Shown here in pieces: positions 7,038 to 14,011 of a DNA stretch of 15,935 bases. The notes beneath the pieces are model-generated. The model made no database searches. It was not told the origin of the DNA and saw nothing but the letters and a program-made list of their open reading frames with translations. The number at the start of each line of letters is the position of its first letter. The first letter of the stretch is position 1. A program made the position numbers and the translations under genes. Origin of the DNA: Pseudomonadota bacterium (GTDB lineage: Bacteria; Pseudomonadota; Gammaproteobacteria; Burkholderiales; Burkholderiaceae_E); assembly GCA_023389175.1 (NCBI GenBank), contig JAEWEW010000210.1, positions 1-15,935 on the forward strand. The letters run 5' to 3'.

Positions 7038-7843
7038 CCCGGGGAAGAGCTTGGCGCGCCGGTGCCACGGCCCAGCTGATGAAGCTGGGCCGAGATGCGC
7101 CGCGCCGCTTCCAGAGTGTCGCGCTTGAGGCTCGCGAGCTTCTTCGCGGGCATCTGTTCTGACACGCTGACGATCGAGATCGCCCTGCGCGGCCCGTCCG
7201 GACCCTCGACCAGCGAGGCGACGATCGTGATGCCGCAGATGTAGTTGCCATGGTCGACGGCGATGCCGCTCTGCCGCACCGCTTCCACTTCGCGGTACCA
7301 GTCATCGAACTTCGGCGGCGCCTGCCATTGCAGCGAGTTGAAGCGCTGGCGCAGCTGGCTCCTCGACAAGGTGGAGCGGGCGGCGACGCAGCGGCCGGTA
7401 GCGCTGATCAGGGCGGGGAAGCGGTTGCCGACGCCTACCTCGAGCCGATACAGGGCCGGGCTCTGTTCGACCGCGACCACGACCATGCGCTCGCGGTCGT
7501 CGAGCTCGACGGCGGTGGCAGTGACCGGGTACTGGCCGACCAGCCGGGCGAGCTCCGGTTGCACGAGCTGCACGAAGTGGTCCTTGCCCAGCATGTCGTG
7601 CGCGAGCGTCAGGATCCCGAGACCGAGGGAGTAACGCTTGCTGGCCGGGTCCATGTGAACCAGCCCTTCGTCGACCAGCGCGCGCAGGATGTGCAGGCAG
7701 GAACTCGGTACCACGTCGAGCTCGCGGGCAACCGCGTTGACGCCCAACGGCTCCCGGGAGCGTGCGAGGACTTTAAGCGCGCGGATCGCGCGGGAAGCGG
7801 CAGGGGCACGGTGTTCCGGCACGAAGCTCTCCTTCATCGGCAT
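7034..7843 (-). CDS. IclR-family transcriptional regulator
   Basis: A 269-residue regulator. An N-terminal winged helix-turn-helix covers about residues 14-75 (SRAIRALKVLARSREPLGVNAVARELDV..., then SSCLHILRALVDEGLV and KRYSLGLG), followed by the IclR effector domain (about 85-255: VELDDRERMVVVAVEQSP, FPALISATGRCVAA and GITIVASLVEGPDG). IclR proteins bind small acids and act as repressors or activators. The ATG at 7843 follows AGGGGG on the minus strand. It is divergent from the CoA-transferase operon and convergent with the receptor gene, with the two stop codons overlapping in CTAG at 7034-7037. A shared two-box motif before both neighbouring promoters makes it the likely regulator of both, and probably of itself. 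Confidence 0.92.
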   Translation of the reverse strand: MPMKESFVPEHRAPAASRAIRALKVLARSREPLGVNAVARELDVVPSSCLHILRALVDEGLVHMDPASKRYSLGLGILTLAHDMLGKDHFVQLVQPELARLVGQYPVTATAVELDDRERMVVVAVEQSPALYRLEVGVGNRFPALISATGRCVAARSTLSRSQLRQRFNSLQWQAPPKFDDWYREVEAVRQSGIAVDHGNYICGITIVASLVEGPDGPRRAISIVSVSEQMPAKKLASLKRDTLEAARRISAQLHQLGRGTGAPSSSPG

Positions 7844-7885
7844 GGGCGCCCCCTGGACGGTATCGCGAGGCGGTCGCCGACGGGT

Positions 7886-7912
7886 GTTCTATATATGAAA
7901 TGCGCATTCTAC
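7886..7912 (+). promoter_or_regulatory. Two-box element upstream of the CoA-transferase operon promoter
   Basis: GTTCTAT (7886-7892) and ATTCTAC (7906-7912) are spaced by 20 bp, and the second begins 8 bp before the -35, exactly as in the receptor promoter. The first box is also part of a near-palindrome, TTCTATATATGAA (7887-7899). A regulator bound here would also cover the divergent iclR promoter. Confidence 0.5.
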
Positions 7913-7920
7913 ATTGACAA
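7890..7920 (-). promoter_or_regulatory. Candidate promoter for the IclR gene, overlapping the operon -35
   Basis: On the minus strand TTGTCA (7920 down to 7915, 5 of 6 matches) is followed by an AT-rich -10 region, CATATA at 17 bp or TATATA at 19 bp (7895 down to 7890). Its -35 uses almost the same bases as the plus-strand TTGACA, so the divergent promoters would compete for polymerase. Confidence 0.45.
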
Positions 7921-7943
7921 CGACCGCCTGGTTCGTCTACGCT
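7914..7943 (+). promoter_or_regulatory. Sigma70 promoter for the CoA-transferase operon
   Basis: A perfect -35 TTGACA (7914-7919) with a weak -10 TACGCT (7938-7943, 18-bp spacer). A strong -35 with a poor -10 fits an activator-dependent or tightly regulated promoter. The predicted start near 7950 lies downstream of the in-frame ATG at 7945, which supports the 8020 start for the first gene. Confidence 0.5.
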
Positions 7944-8019
7944 CGTGCCGATGGCGTCAGGGCGCAACGGTCGCGAAATAGCCGAGGCAGTGGCGCGGGT
8001 CGCGAAGCGGGGAGGGGGC

Positions 8020-9228
8020 ATGACAGGAGAGGCACGCGGGGAGATGCTGGCTGGGCTGAAGGTCCTGGACCTGACGGCATTGCTGCCGGGTCCGTTCGCC
8101 ACCGTCATGCTCGCTGACCTCGGCGCGGATGTCGTGAAGGTCGAGCCGCCCATCGGCGATTTCGCCCGCCGGATGCCGGTGGAGATGTTCCGGGTTGCGA
8201 ACCGCAACAAGCGAAGCCTCGTCGTCGACCTCAAGAAACCCGAGGGCGTCGAGGTGGTCGAGCGTCTCGCGAAGTGGGCGGACGTGGCGCTCGAAGGCTT
8301 TCGGCCGGGTGTGGTCGACCGGCTGGGGGTGGGGCCCGCGCGACTTCGGACGGTCAATCCCGCACTGATCTACTGTTCCATCTCCGGCTACGGCCAGAGT
8401 GGGCCGTGGCGGGACGTGCCGGGCCACGACTTCAACTATCTCGCTGCAAGCGGAGCATTGAGCTTCCTCGGCCACTGGGGCGATCGCAAGCCTCACCGGT
8501 CGGGCCTGCCGGTGGCGGATCTGGCCGGCTCGTCCTTCGCGGTGATATCGATCCTCGCGGCGCTGCACCGGCGGCATGCCACCGGCGAGGGGACCACTCT
8601 GGACCTGAGCCTCACCGAAGCCGCCATGTCCTTCATGTCGGTCAGGCGCGGGCTGGATGCCGACGAGCCGGGGCGCTGGCATCTCTATCCCACCAACGAC
8701 ACCTTCGCCACTGCCGACGGGCGGATGATCGCCTTCGGCATCGTGGAAGAGCACTTCTGGACGGCGTTCGTGGACGCCGCCGCTGTGTTCGAGCCCCGGC
8801 TGCGGGATTCACGCTTCGCCACAGAGCCGCTGCGACGCGAGCACGGCGACGAGCTGTCGGAGCTCATCGCAGCCGTCATCAAGGCCAAGACGGCAGCCGA
8901 GTGGCAGTCCATCTTCACCGGGACCGACGTCCCGGCCCAACTCGTGCACACGCCGCGCGAAGCCGCGGACAGCGAGCAGGCGCAGGGGCGCCGGGTGGTG
9001 ATGCAGATGGACGGCGAACGGCATCTTCCATTTCCCGTGCTCGCCGACGGCGCTCCTGCCGGACGGCTTTGCGCCCTGGCGCCCCGGCTGGGCGAGCACA
9101 CGGACGCGGTCCTCGAGGAGCTCGGCTACGGTCCGGCGGAGCGCGATCAGTTGACGGCTTCCGGTGTCTGCCGGGCGGCGGATGGACCGCAGCCGGGCGC
9201 CACCCCAGTTTCCAAGGAGAGAAAATGA
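8020..9228 (+). CDS. CaiB/BaiF family protein with alpha-methylacyl-CoA racemase signature
   Basis: A 402-residue class III CoA-transferase family protein. The N-terminal nucleotide-binding part reads GLKVLDLTALLPGPFATVMLADLGADVVKVEPP. The family Asp is D167 in GLPVADLAG, followed by ALHRRHATGEGTTLDLSLTEA. Unlike the other three paralogues here it has GHDFNYLAASG (H136, D137), which matches the alpha-methylacyl-CoA racemase motif GHDxNY whose His works with the Asp about 30 residues later. It may therefore epimerise a 2-methylacyl-CoA rather than transfer CoA. GGAGG at 8011-8015 supports 8020; an ATG at 8044 is an alternative. It is the first gene of a five-gene operon, and its stop overlaps the next start as ATGA (9225-9228). 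Confidence 0.88.
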   Translation: MTGEARGEMLAGLKVLDLTALLPGPFATVMLADLGADVVKVEPPIGDFARRMPVEMFRVANRNKRSLVVDLKKPEGVEVVERLAKWADVALEGFRPGVVDRLGVGPARLRTVNPALIYCSISGYGQSGPWRDVPGHDFNYLAASGALSFLGHWGDRKPHRSGLPVADLAGSSFAVISILAALHRRHATGEGTTLDLSLTEAAMSFMSVRRGLDADEPGRWHLYPTNDTFATADGRMIAFGIVEEHFWTAFVDAAAVFEPRLRDSRFATEPLRREHGDELSELIAAVIKAKTAAEWQSIFTGTDVPAQLVHTPREAADSEQAQGRRVVMQMDGERHLPFPVLADGAPAGRLCALAPRLGEHTDAVLEELGYGPAERDQLTASGVCRAADGPQPGATPVSKERK

Positions 9229-10340
9229 GCTTTGAACGAATCAGTGAAGAGGCCGTGGCCGACCTGCGCTCGCGCATCGGCAGGCCGATCACCCGCGTGA
9301 CGCAGCCCTTCTATCGCGAGATCAACGACGATGCTTCCCGCCACTTCGCGCATGCGATCGGCGATGACAACCCGCTGTGGGTGGACCCGGCGTACGGCGA
9401 GAAGACCCGTTGGGGCGGCCAGCTCGCGCCGCCCAGCATCCTGTATTCCACCGACAACGTCGTGAGCGGCGCGGTCGAAGGGCTGCCGGGCGTCCATGCG
9501 ATGTTCGCCGGGACGAATTGGCGGTGGTTCGAACCCATCCGCGTCGGCACGAGGATGCGCACGGTGGCGACGCTGAAGGACATGGTCGAGCACCAGACCC
9601 GGTTCGCGGGACGGTCGTTCCAGCAGATCTACCACGTGCAGTTCTACGACCAGGACAACCGCAAGCTGGCGGAGGCGGACTCCTGGTGCTTCCGCACCGA
9701 GCGCGACACGGCCCGCGAGGCAGGCACCAAGTACGACAAGAAGCTGCAGGAGATGCACGTCTCCACGGAAGAGGAGATCGAGCGCTACTTCGAGCAGTAT
9801 CGCCAGGAGAAGCCGCTCGGGGCCCGGAAGCGGCTCTGGGGCGAGGTCAAGGTCGGCGACCCGATCGGCCCGATGCTGAAGGGCCCGTACACGGTCACCT
9901 CGGCGGTCTGCTTCATGCAGGCCTGGGGCAACTATGCGGTCCGCAACCATCGCATCGCCTTCCAGTACTACGATCGCCACAAGAAGCTGGCGCCGCGCAA
10001 CCAGCAGAATGTCCCGGAGCCACCGGTGCGGGTGCACTGGGACAACGAGTTCGCGCGCAGCGTCGGCGTGCCGGCTGCCTATGATTTCGGGCCCGAGCGC
10101 ATCGCCTGGCTCGCGCACATGCTGACGGACTGGATGGGTGACGACGGCTTCCTGCGCAGCCTTAACGCGCAGATCCGTCGCCACAACCCGGTGGGCGATG
10201 CGGTCTGGTGCACCGGAGTGGTCACCGGCAAGCGGGTCGAGGACGGGCGGCATATCGTGGAATGCGACGTCCTGGGCAAGAACCAGCACGGCGATCTTTC
10301 CGTGAAGGGCACCGCCGAGGTGGAGTTGCCGGCGGCATGA
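9225..10340 (+). CDS. Double-hotdog MaoC/FAS1-type acyl-CoA hydratase (dehydratase)
   Basis: A 371-residue protein with two hotdog domains. The first (about 20-160) has HFAHAIGDDNPLWVDP followed by WGGQLAPPSIL, as in FAS1-like/MaoC dehydratases. The second (about 203-368) has VGDPIGPMLKGPYTV, then VRVHWDNEFARSVGVPAAYDFG and HNPVGDAVWCTG. Such proteins hydrate enoyl-CoA or dehydrate hydroxyacyl-CoA thioesters; relatives act on mesaconyl- and methylfumaryl-type CoA esters. In the usual hydratase-2 motif Asp and His sit five residues apart; here the first domain keeps D but has Trp at the His position, and the second has H271 without the Asp. AAGGAG (9214-9219) precedes the start. Both ends overlap neighbouring genes as ATGA, so it is translationally coupled. 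Confidence 0.88.
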   Translation: MSFERISEEAVADLRSRIGRPITRVTQPFYREINDDASRHFAHAIGDDNPLWVDPAYGEKTRWGGQLAPPSILYSTDNVVSGAVEGLPGVHAMFAGTNWRWFEPIRVGTRMRTVATLKDMVEHQTRFAGRSFQQIYHVQFYDQDNRKLAEADSWCFRTERDTAREAGTKYDKKLQEMHVSTEEEIERYFEQYRQEKPLGARKRLWGEVKVGDPIGPMLKGPYTVTSAVCFMQAWGNYAVRNHRIAFQYYDRHKKLAPRNQQNVPEPPVRVHWDNEFARSVGVPAAYDFGPERIAWLAHMLTDWMGDDGFLRSLNAQIRRHNPVGDAVWCTGVVTGKRVEDGRHIVECDVLGKNQHGDLSVKGTAEVELPAA

Positions 10341-11572
10341 GCAGCGCGGAGCAGGCGGGCTGGGCCGGGCCGCTCGGCGACGTGAAGGTCGTGGACTTCA
10401 CCCGGGTGCTGGCCGGTCCGTTCGTCACCCAGATCCTCGGTGACCTCGGCGCCCACGTCTTCAAGATCGAGGCACCCGGCCATGGCGACGAGACCCGCAC
10501 CTTCGCGCCGCATGTCGGCGGCGAGAGCCACTACTTCCTCGGCCTGAACCGCAACAAGAAGAGCCTGCAGATCGACCTGCAGACGCCCGAAGGCGTCGAC
10601 CTCGTGAAGCGGCTGGTCGCGCAGGCCGACGTCGTCGTGGAGAACTTCCGTCCCGGCGTGATGCAGCGGCTCGGTCTCGGCTACGAAGCCCTGCGGGAGA
10701 TCAATCCGCGGCTGATCTACTGTGCGGTGAGCGGCTTCGGGATGGATGGACCCTTGCGCGACAAGCCGTCGTTCGACATCGTCACCCAGGCGATGAGCGG
10801 GGCGATGAGCCTGAACGGCGAGCCGGGACGCGATCCCGTCAAGCTGGGCCTGCCGCTCGGCGACATGGTGGGCGGCATCTTCGGATCCATCGGGGTGCTG
10901 TCTGCGCTGCACGAGCGGCACTTCACCGGACAAGGCCGCCTGATCGACATCAGCCTGCACGACGGCATGCTGGGCATGCTGGGCTACCTGGCGCAGCTCT
11001 ATTTCGTCACCGGCCGCGACCCCAAGCCGGTCGGCACCAGCCATCCCAACATCGCGCCGTACGGCGCTTTCCCTGCAAGTGACGGGTTGATCATCATCGC
11101 GTGCCTGGTCGAAGGCTTCTGGCGCAAGCTCTGCGAGTGCCTGGAGCGGCCGGAGCTCGCCGACGATGCGCGCTTCGCCACCGCCGCCGCACGCCTGCAG
11201 AACCGGGTCGAGCTCGATCGAACGATTGCGGAGATCACCCGCACCCGCACCGTCGCCGCATGGGTGGAGCGGCTGTCGCGCGAGGATGTGCCGCATGCGC
11301 CGATCCTCAGCGTCGGCGAGGCGTTGTCGCATCCGCACTCCCTCGCCCGCGGCATGGTGCAGGCGGTGGAGCATCCCACGGCCGGGCGCCTCAACCTGGT
11401 GGGACGGCCGATCAAGTTCGCCGGCATGGAGCAGCCCGGGCTCGCGCCGGCGCCGACCCTCGGCCAGCATACGCGCGCGGTGCTGCAGGAGGAGCTCGGC
11501 CTCGACGAGGCCGCGCTCGAGCAGCTTGCGGCGGCCGGCGTGATCGACCGTCGCAAGCCAGGCGGTCGCTAG
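10337..11572 (+). CDS. CaiB/BaiF class III CoA-transferase (second paralogue)
   Basis: A 411-residue cytosolic CoA-transferase. The N-terminal fold is GDVKVVDFTRVLAGPFVTQILGDLGAHVFKIE, followed by HYFLGLNRNKKSLQIDL and VVVENFRPGVMQRLGLGY. The catalytic Asp that forms the acyl-aspartyl anhydride is D176 in LGLPLGDMVGG. The region before it reads KPSFDIVTQAMSGAMSLNG, as in formyl-CoA/succinyl-CoA-type transferases, not the racemase GHDxNY. The C-terminus ends with the usual LGQHT segment. This is the most canonical transferase of the four and may load CoA on the incoming acid. The start overlaps the hydratase stop (ATGA 10337-10340); the stop TAG is immediately followed by the next ATG (11570-11575). 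Confidence 0.92.
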   Translation: MSSAEQAGWAGPLGDVKVVDFTRVLAGPFVTQILGDLGAHVFKIEAPGHGDETRTFAPHVGGESHYFLGLNRNKKSLQIDLQTPEGVDLVKRLVAQADVVVENFRPGVMQRLGLGYEALREINPRLIYCAVSGFGMDGPLRDKPSFDIVTQAMSGAMSLNGEPGRDPVKLGLPLGDMVGGIFGSIGVLSALHERHFTGQGRLIDISLHDGMLGMLGYLAQLYFVTGRDPKPVGTSHPNIAPYGAFPASDGLIIIACLVEGFWRKLCECLERPELADDARFATAAARLQNRVELDRTIAEITRTRTVAAWVERLSREDVPHAPILSVGEALSHPHSLARGMVQAVEHPTAGRLNLVGRPIKFAGMEQPGLAPAPTLGQHTRAVLQEELGLDEAALEQLAAAGVIDRRKPGGR

Positions 11573-12760
11573 ATGGGCGCACTCGACAGATGGCGCGTCG
11601 TTGAATGGGGCGGCCTGATTGCCGCCCCCTACTGCACCCACTTGCTGCAGTCGTTCGGCGCCCGGGTGGACAAGGTCGAGCCGCCGGGCGGCGACCCTGC
11701 GCGCCGCTACGGACCCTTCCCCGAGGACGTGCCGGACCCGGAGTGCTCGGGTGTCTACGTCTACCTCAACAGTGGGAAGCGCAGCATCGTGCTCGACGTG
11801 GAGCGGCAGGACGACGCGGCCTCCCTGCAGGCACTGGTCGCCCGGGCCGATGTGCTGGTGACCAGCCAGCCGCTCGCGCTGCGCCGGCGGCTGGGGCTGG
11901 ACCCGGCGTCCTTGCGCGAGCGCTTCCAGCGGCTGGTCGCCGTCAACCTTTCGGTGTTCGGCGATGAAGGACCCTACGCGGAGGCGCCGGCGCAGGCGAT
12001 CGACGCCTACGCGCTCAGCGGGACCGCGTGGGTCATCGGGGAGCCGGAGCGCGAGCCGCTCATCGTGCCGCTGCTGCAGGCCGACTACCAGGCGGGTGCC
12101 CATGGCGCCGCGGCGGTGCTGATGGCGGCGCTCGCCGGGCGCAGGACCGGCCAGCGCGGCGAGCGGATCGACATCGCAAGCGCCGATATCTTCGCCACGG
12201 CGGCAGGTACCAACGGGCTCATCTACCTCTACCACGGGCTGCAGAAGTGGGCGCGGGCCGGGCGGCGGGCGTTCGCCTCCGGCGGGCCGTATCCGTACGT
12301 GATCCTGCCGTGCAAGGATGGCGCCATCTGCCTGATCGGGCGCGCCCGCCAGGAGTGGGCGCGGTTGGTGAAGGCGATGGGCGAGCCCGAATGGACCCGC
12401 GATCCGCGCTACCAGGACCTGCAAGCCATGGGTCGGGACTATCCGGAGGAGGTCGACGCGCTGATCCAGCCCTGGCTCTCACGGCACACCCGCGCGGAGT
12501 TGCTGGCGATGGCGGAGCAGTACGGCTTTCCGGCCGGTCCCCTGCGGGGAGCCGGCGAGGTCATGGCATCACCCCAGTTCCAGCATCGCGAGTACTTTCG
12601 CGACATACCTCATCGGCGCGGCTTGCCGATCCGGGTTCCCGGCGTGCCGTGGAAGATGCGCGCAGGCGACGCGCCGCCGAAGGCGGCACCGGAACTCGGT
12701 GAGCACACTGGCCAGGTACTCGCCGAGTTGCGCGGCGTCGCGGACGGAGGGCCGGCATGA
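11573..12760 (+). CDS. Divergent CaiB/BaiF-family protein (third paralogue)
   Basis: A 395-residue member of the class III CoA-transferase family, more divergent than its neighbours. The N-terminal fold is RWRVVEWGGLIAAPYCTHLLQSFGARVDKVEPPGGDPARR, then YVYLNSGKRSIVLDV. The aligned catalytic Asp is D171 in LLQADYQAG, so activity is plausible. However, the ENFRPG loop found in the second paralogue (ENLSPG in the fourth) is replaced by VTSQPLALRRRLGLD (96-110), and the start is atypically compact. The C-terminal part has GFPAGPLRGAGEVMASPQFQHREYF, normal for the family, and ends with LGEHT. The ATG directly abuts the previous stop and no strong ribosome-binding site is seen, so coupling is likely. 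It may pair with the fourth paralogue as a heteromeric enzyme of the BbsE/BbsF type (inference). Confidence 0.85.
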   Translation: MGALDRWRVVEWGGLIAAPYCTHLLQSFGARVDKVEPPGGDPARRYGPFPEDVPDPECSGVYVYLNSGKRSIVLDVERQDDAASLQALVARADVLVTSQPLALRRRLGLDPASLRERFQRLVAVNLSVFGDEGPYAEAPAQAIDAYALSGTAWVIGEPEREPLIVPLLQADYQAGAHGAAAVLMAALAGRRTGQRGERIDIASADIFATAAGTNGLIYLYHGLQKWARAGRRAFASGGPYPYVILPCKDGAICLIGRARQEWARLVKAMGEPEWTRDPRYQDLQAMGRDYPEEVDALIQPWLSRHTRAELLAMAEQYGFPAGPLRGAGEVMASPQFQHREYFRDIPHRRGLPIRVPGVPWKMRAGDAPPKAAPELGEHTGQVLAELRGVADGGPA

Positions 12761-13992
12761 GCGCTTCGCGGCCCCTGGAGGGCATCCGCGTGCTGGACTT
12801 CAGCTGGGTGTGGTCGGGCCCGCTGGTCGCCGGCGTGCTGGCCGAGTTCGGCGCGGAGGTCATCAAGATCGAGCATGGCGAGCGCCTGGACAATTCACGG
12901 CTCCGCGGCAAGCCCTTGCGCGACGGCCGGCCGGTGGAGGGGCCGAGCATCGAGACCGGACCGTACTTCCACCAGACGAACCACGACAAGCTCAGCATCA
13001 CGCTCAATCTGAAGGCGCCCCAGGCGCGGCCGCTGCTGCACCGCCTGGCGGCAGTGTCCCATGTCGTCGTCGAGAATCTCAGTCCCGGGGCGCTCGCCCG
13101 GGCGGGAATGGGTTATGAGCAGGTGGCCGCGGTCAATCCGGGGATCGTCTACCTCTCCATGTCCGCGGCGGGGCAGAGCGGGCCGTCGAGCGGCATGCGC
13201 GCCTATGCGCCGATCATGTCGAGCTACTGCGGCTTCGAGGCGTTGGTCGGCTATCCGGACGAGCCGCCGATCGGCATGATGAACTTCGGCTACGGCGACC
13301 CCAACGCGGCGGTCCACGCCATGGTGCCGTTGCTCGCGGCGCTGCTGGAGGCCGAGGAGACCGGGCGGGGACAGCAGATCGACATGTCGCAGATCGAGGC
13401 GCTCCTGTCGGTGGCGGCCGAGCCGTTGATCGACCATGCCATGAACCGCAGGGAGCGCGCTCCCTCGGGCAACCGTCATCCGGCGATGGCGCCGCATGGC
13501 ATCTATCCCGCCGCCGGGGACGACGCCTGGGTGTCGATCGCCGTCGCCGATGATGCCCAATGGAATGCGCTTCTGGACGCCATGGGTCGGCCGGCAGGCT
13601 GCGACCGGGCCGATTGGCGCATGAACGAGCAACGGCTCGCGCAGCGCGAGGCGATCGACGCGCAGCTCGCCGCATGGACCTCGAGTCGACCAGCGGCCGA
13701 GCTGATGGCCACCTTGCGAGCCCGCGGCATCGCCTGCTCGCCGGTGCTGGACGTCCCGGGGCAGTGGGCGGATCCGCACTACCAGGCCCGTGGCATCCGG
13801 CAGAAGGTCAGCCATCCGATCTCCGGGGATGAGTGGCTCTACCGCACGCCCTGGCGCATGGAGCGTCATCCACCGCAGTTGCGGCGCAGCGCGCCGCTGC
13901 TCGGACAGCACAACCAGCAGGTGTTCGGCAATCTCCTCGGCCTGGCGGATCCGGAGATCGAGGCGCTCAAGCAGGCCGGGGTGATCGCATGA
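12757..13992 (+). CDS. CaiB/BaiF class III CoA-transferase (fourth paralogue)
   Basis: A 411-residue CoA-transferase. The N-terminus is PLEGIRVLDFSWVWSGPLVAGVLAEFGAEVIKIE, followed by FHQTNHDKLSITLNL and VVVENLSPGALARAGMGY. The catalytic Asp is D181 in NFGYGDPNAAVHAM, preceded by AYAPIMSSYCGFEALVGYPDEPP; this arrangement resembles the benzylsuccinate/succinyl-CoA transferase branch more than racemases. LGQHNQQVF near the C-terminus is the usual family end motif. Its start overlaps the third paralogue (ATGA 12757-12760). Its own stop again sits in ATGA (13989-13992), opening an 8-codon frame that ends at 14015. It is the last recognisable gene of the operon. Confidence 0.92.
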   Translation: MSASRPLEGIRVLDFSWVWSGPLVAGVLAEFGAEVIKIEHGERLDNSRLRGKPLRDGRPVEGPSIETGPYFHQTNHDKLSITLNLKAPQARPLLHRLAAVSHVVVENLSPGALARAGMGYEQVAAVNPGIVYLSMSAAGQSGPSSGMRAYAPIMSSYCGFEALVGYPDEPPIGMMNFGYGDPNAAVHAMVPLLAALLEAEETGRGQQIDMSQIEALLSVAAEPLIDHAMNRRERAPSGNRHPAMAPHGIYPAAGDDAWVSIAVADDAQWNALLDAMGRPAGCDRADWRMNEQRLAQREAIDAQLAAWTSSRPAAELMATLRARGIACSPVLDVPGQWADPHYQARGIRQKVSHPISGDEWLYRTPWRMERHPPQLRRSAPLLGQHNQQVFGNLLGLADPEIEALKQAGVIA

Positions 13993-14011
13993 GGGTGGTG
14001 GAGCGCTCGCC

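Noticed and set aside
7945..8019. Earlier ATG for the first CoA-transferase
   Set aside because: It would lie at or before the predicted transcription start, lacks a ribosome-binding site and adds 25 residues not typical of the family.
9147..10289. A 380-codon minus-strand frame over the hydratase
   Set aside because: Composition and position mark it as a shadow of the plus-strand hydratase, whose motifs are clear.
10079..12424. A 781-codon open frame on the minus strand
   Set aside because: It lies antisense to the hydratase end and two CoA-transferases, is rich in Arg, His, Gln, Ala and Pro with no domain, and has no ribosome-binding site. Long antisense frames are usual in DNA this GC-rich.
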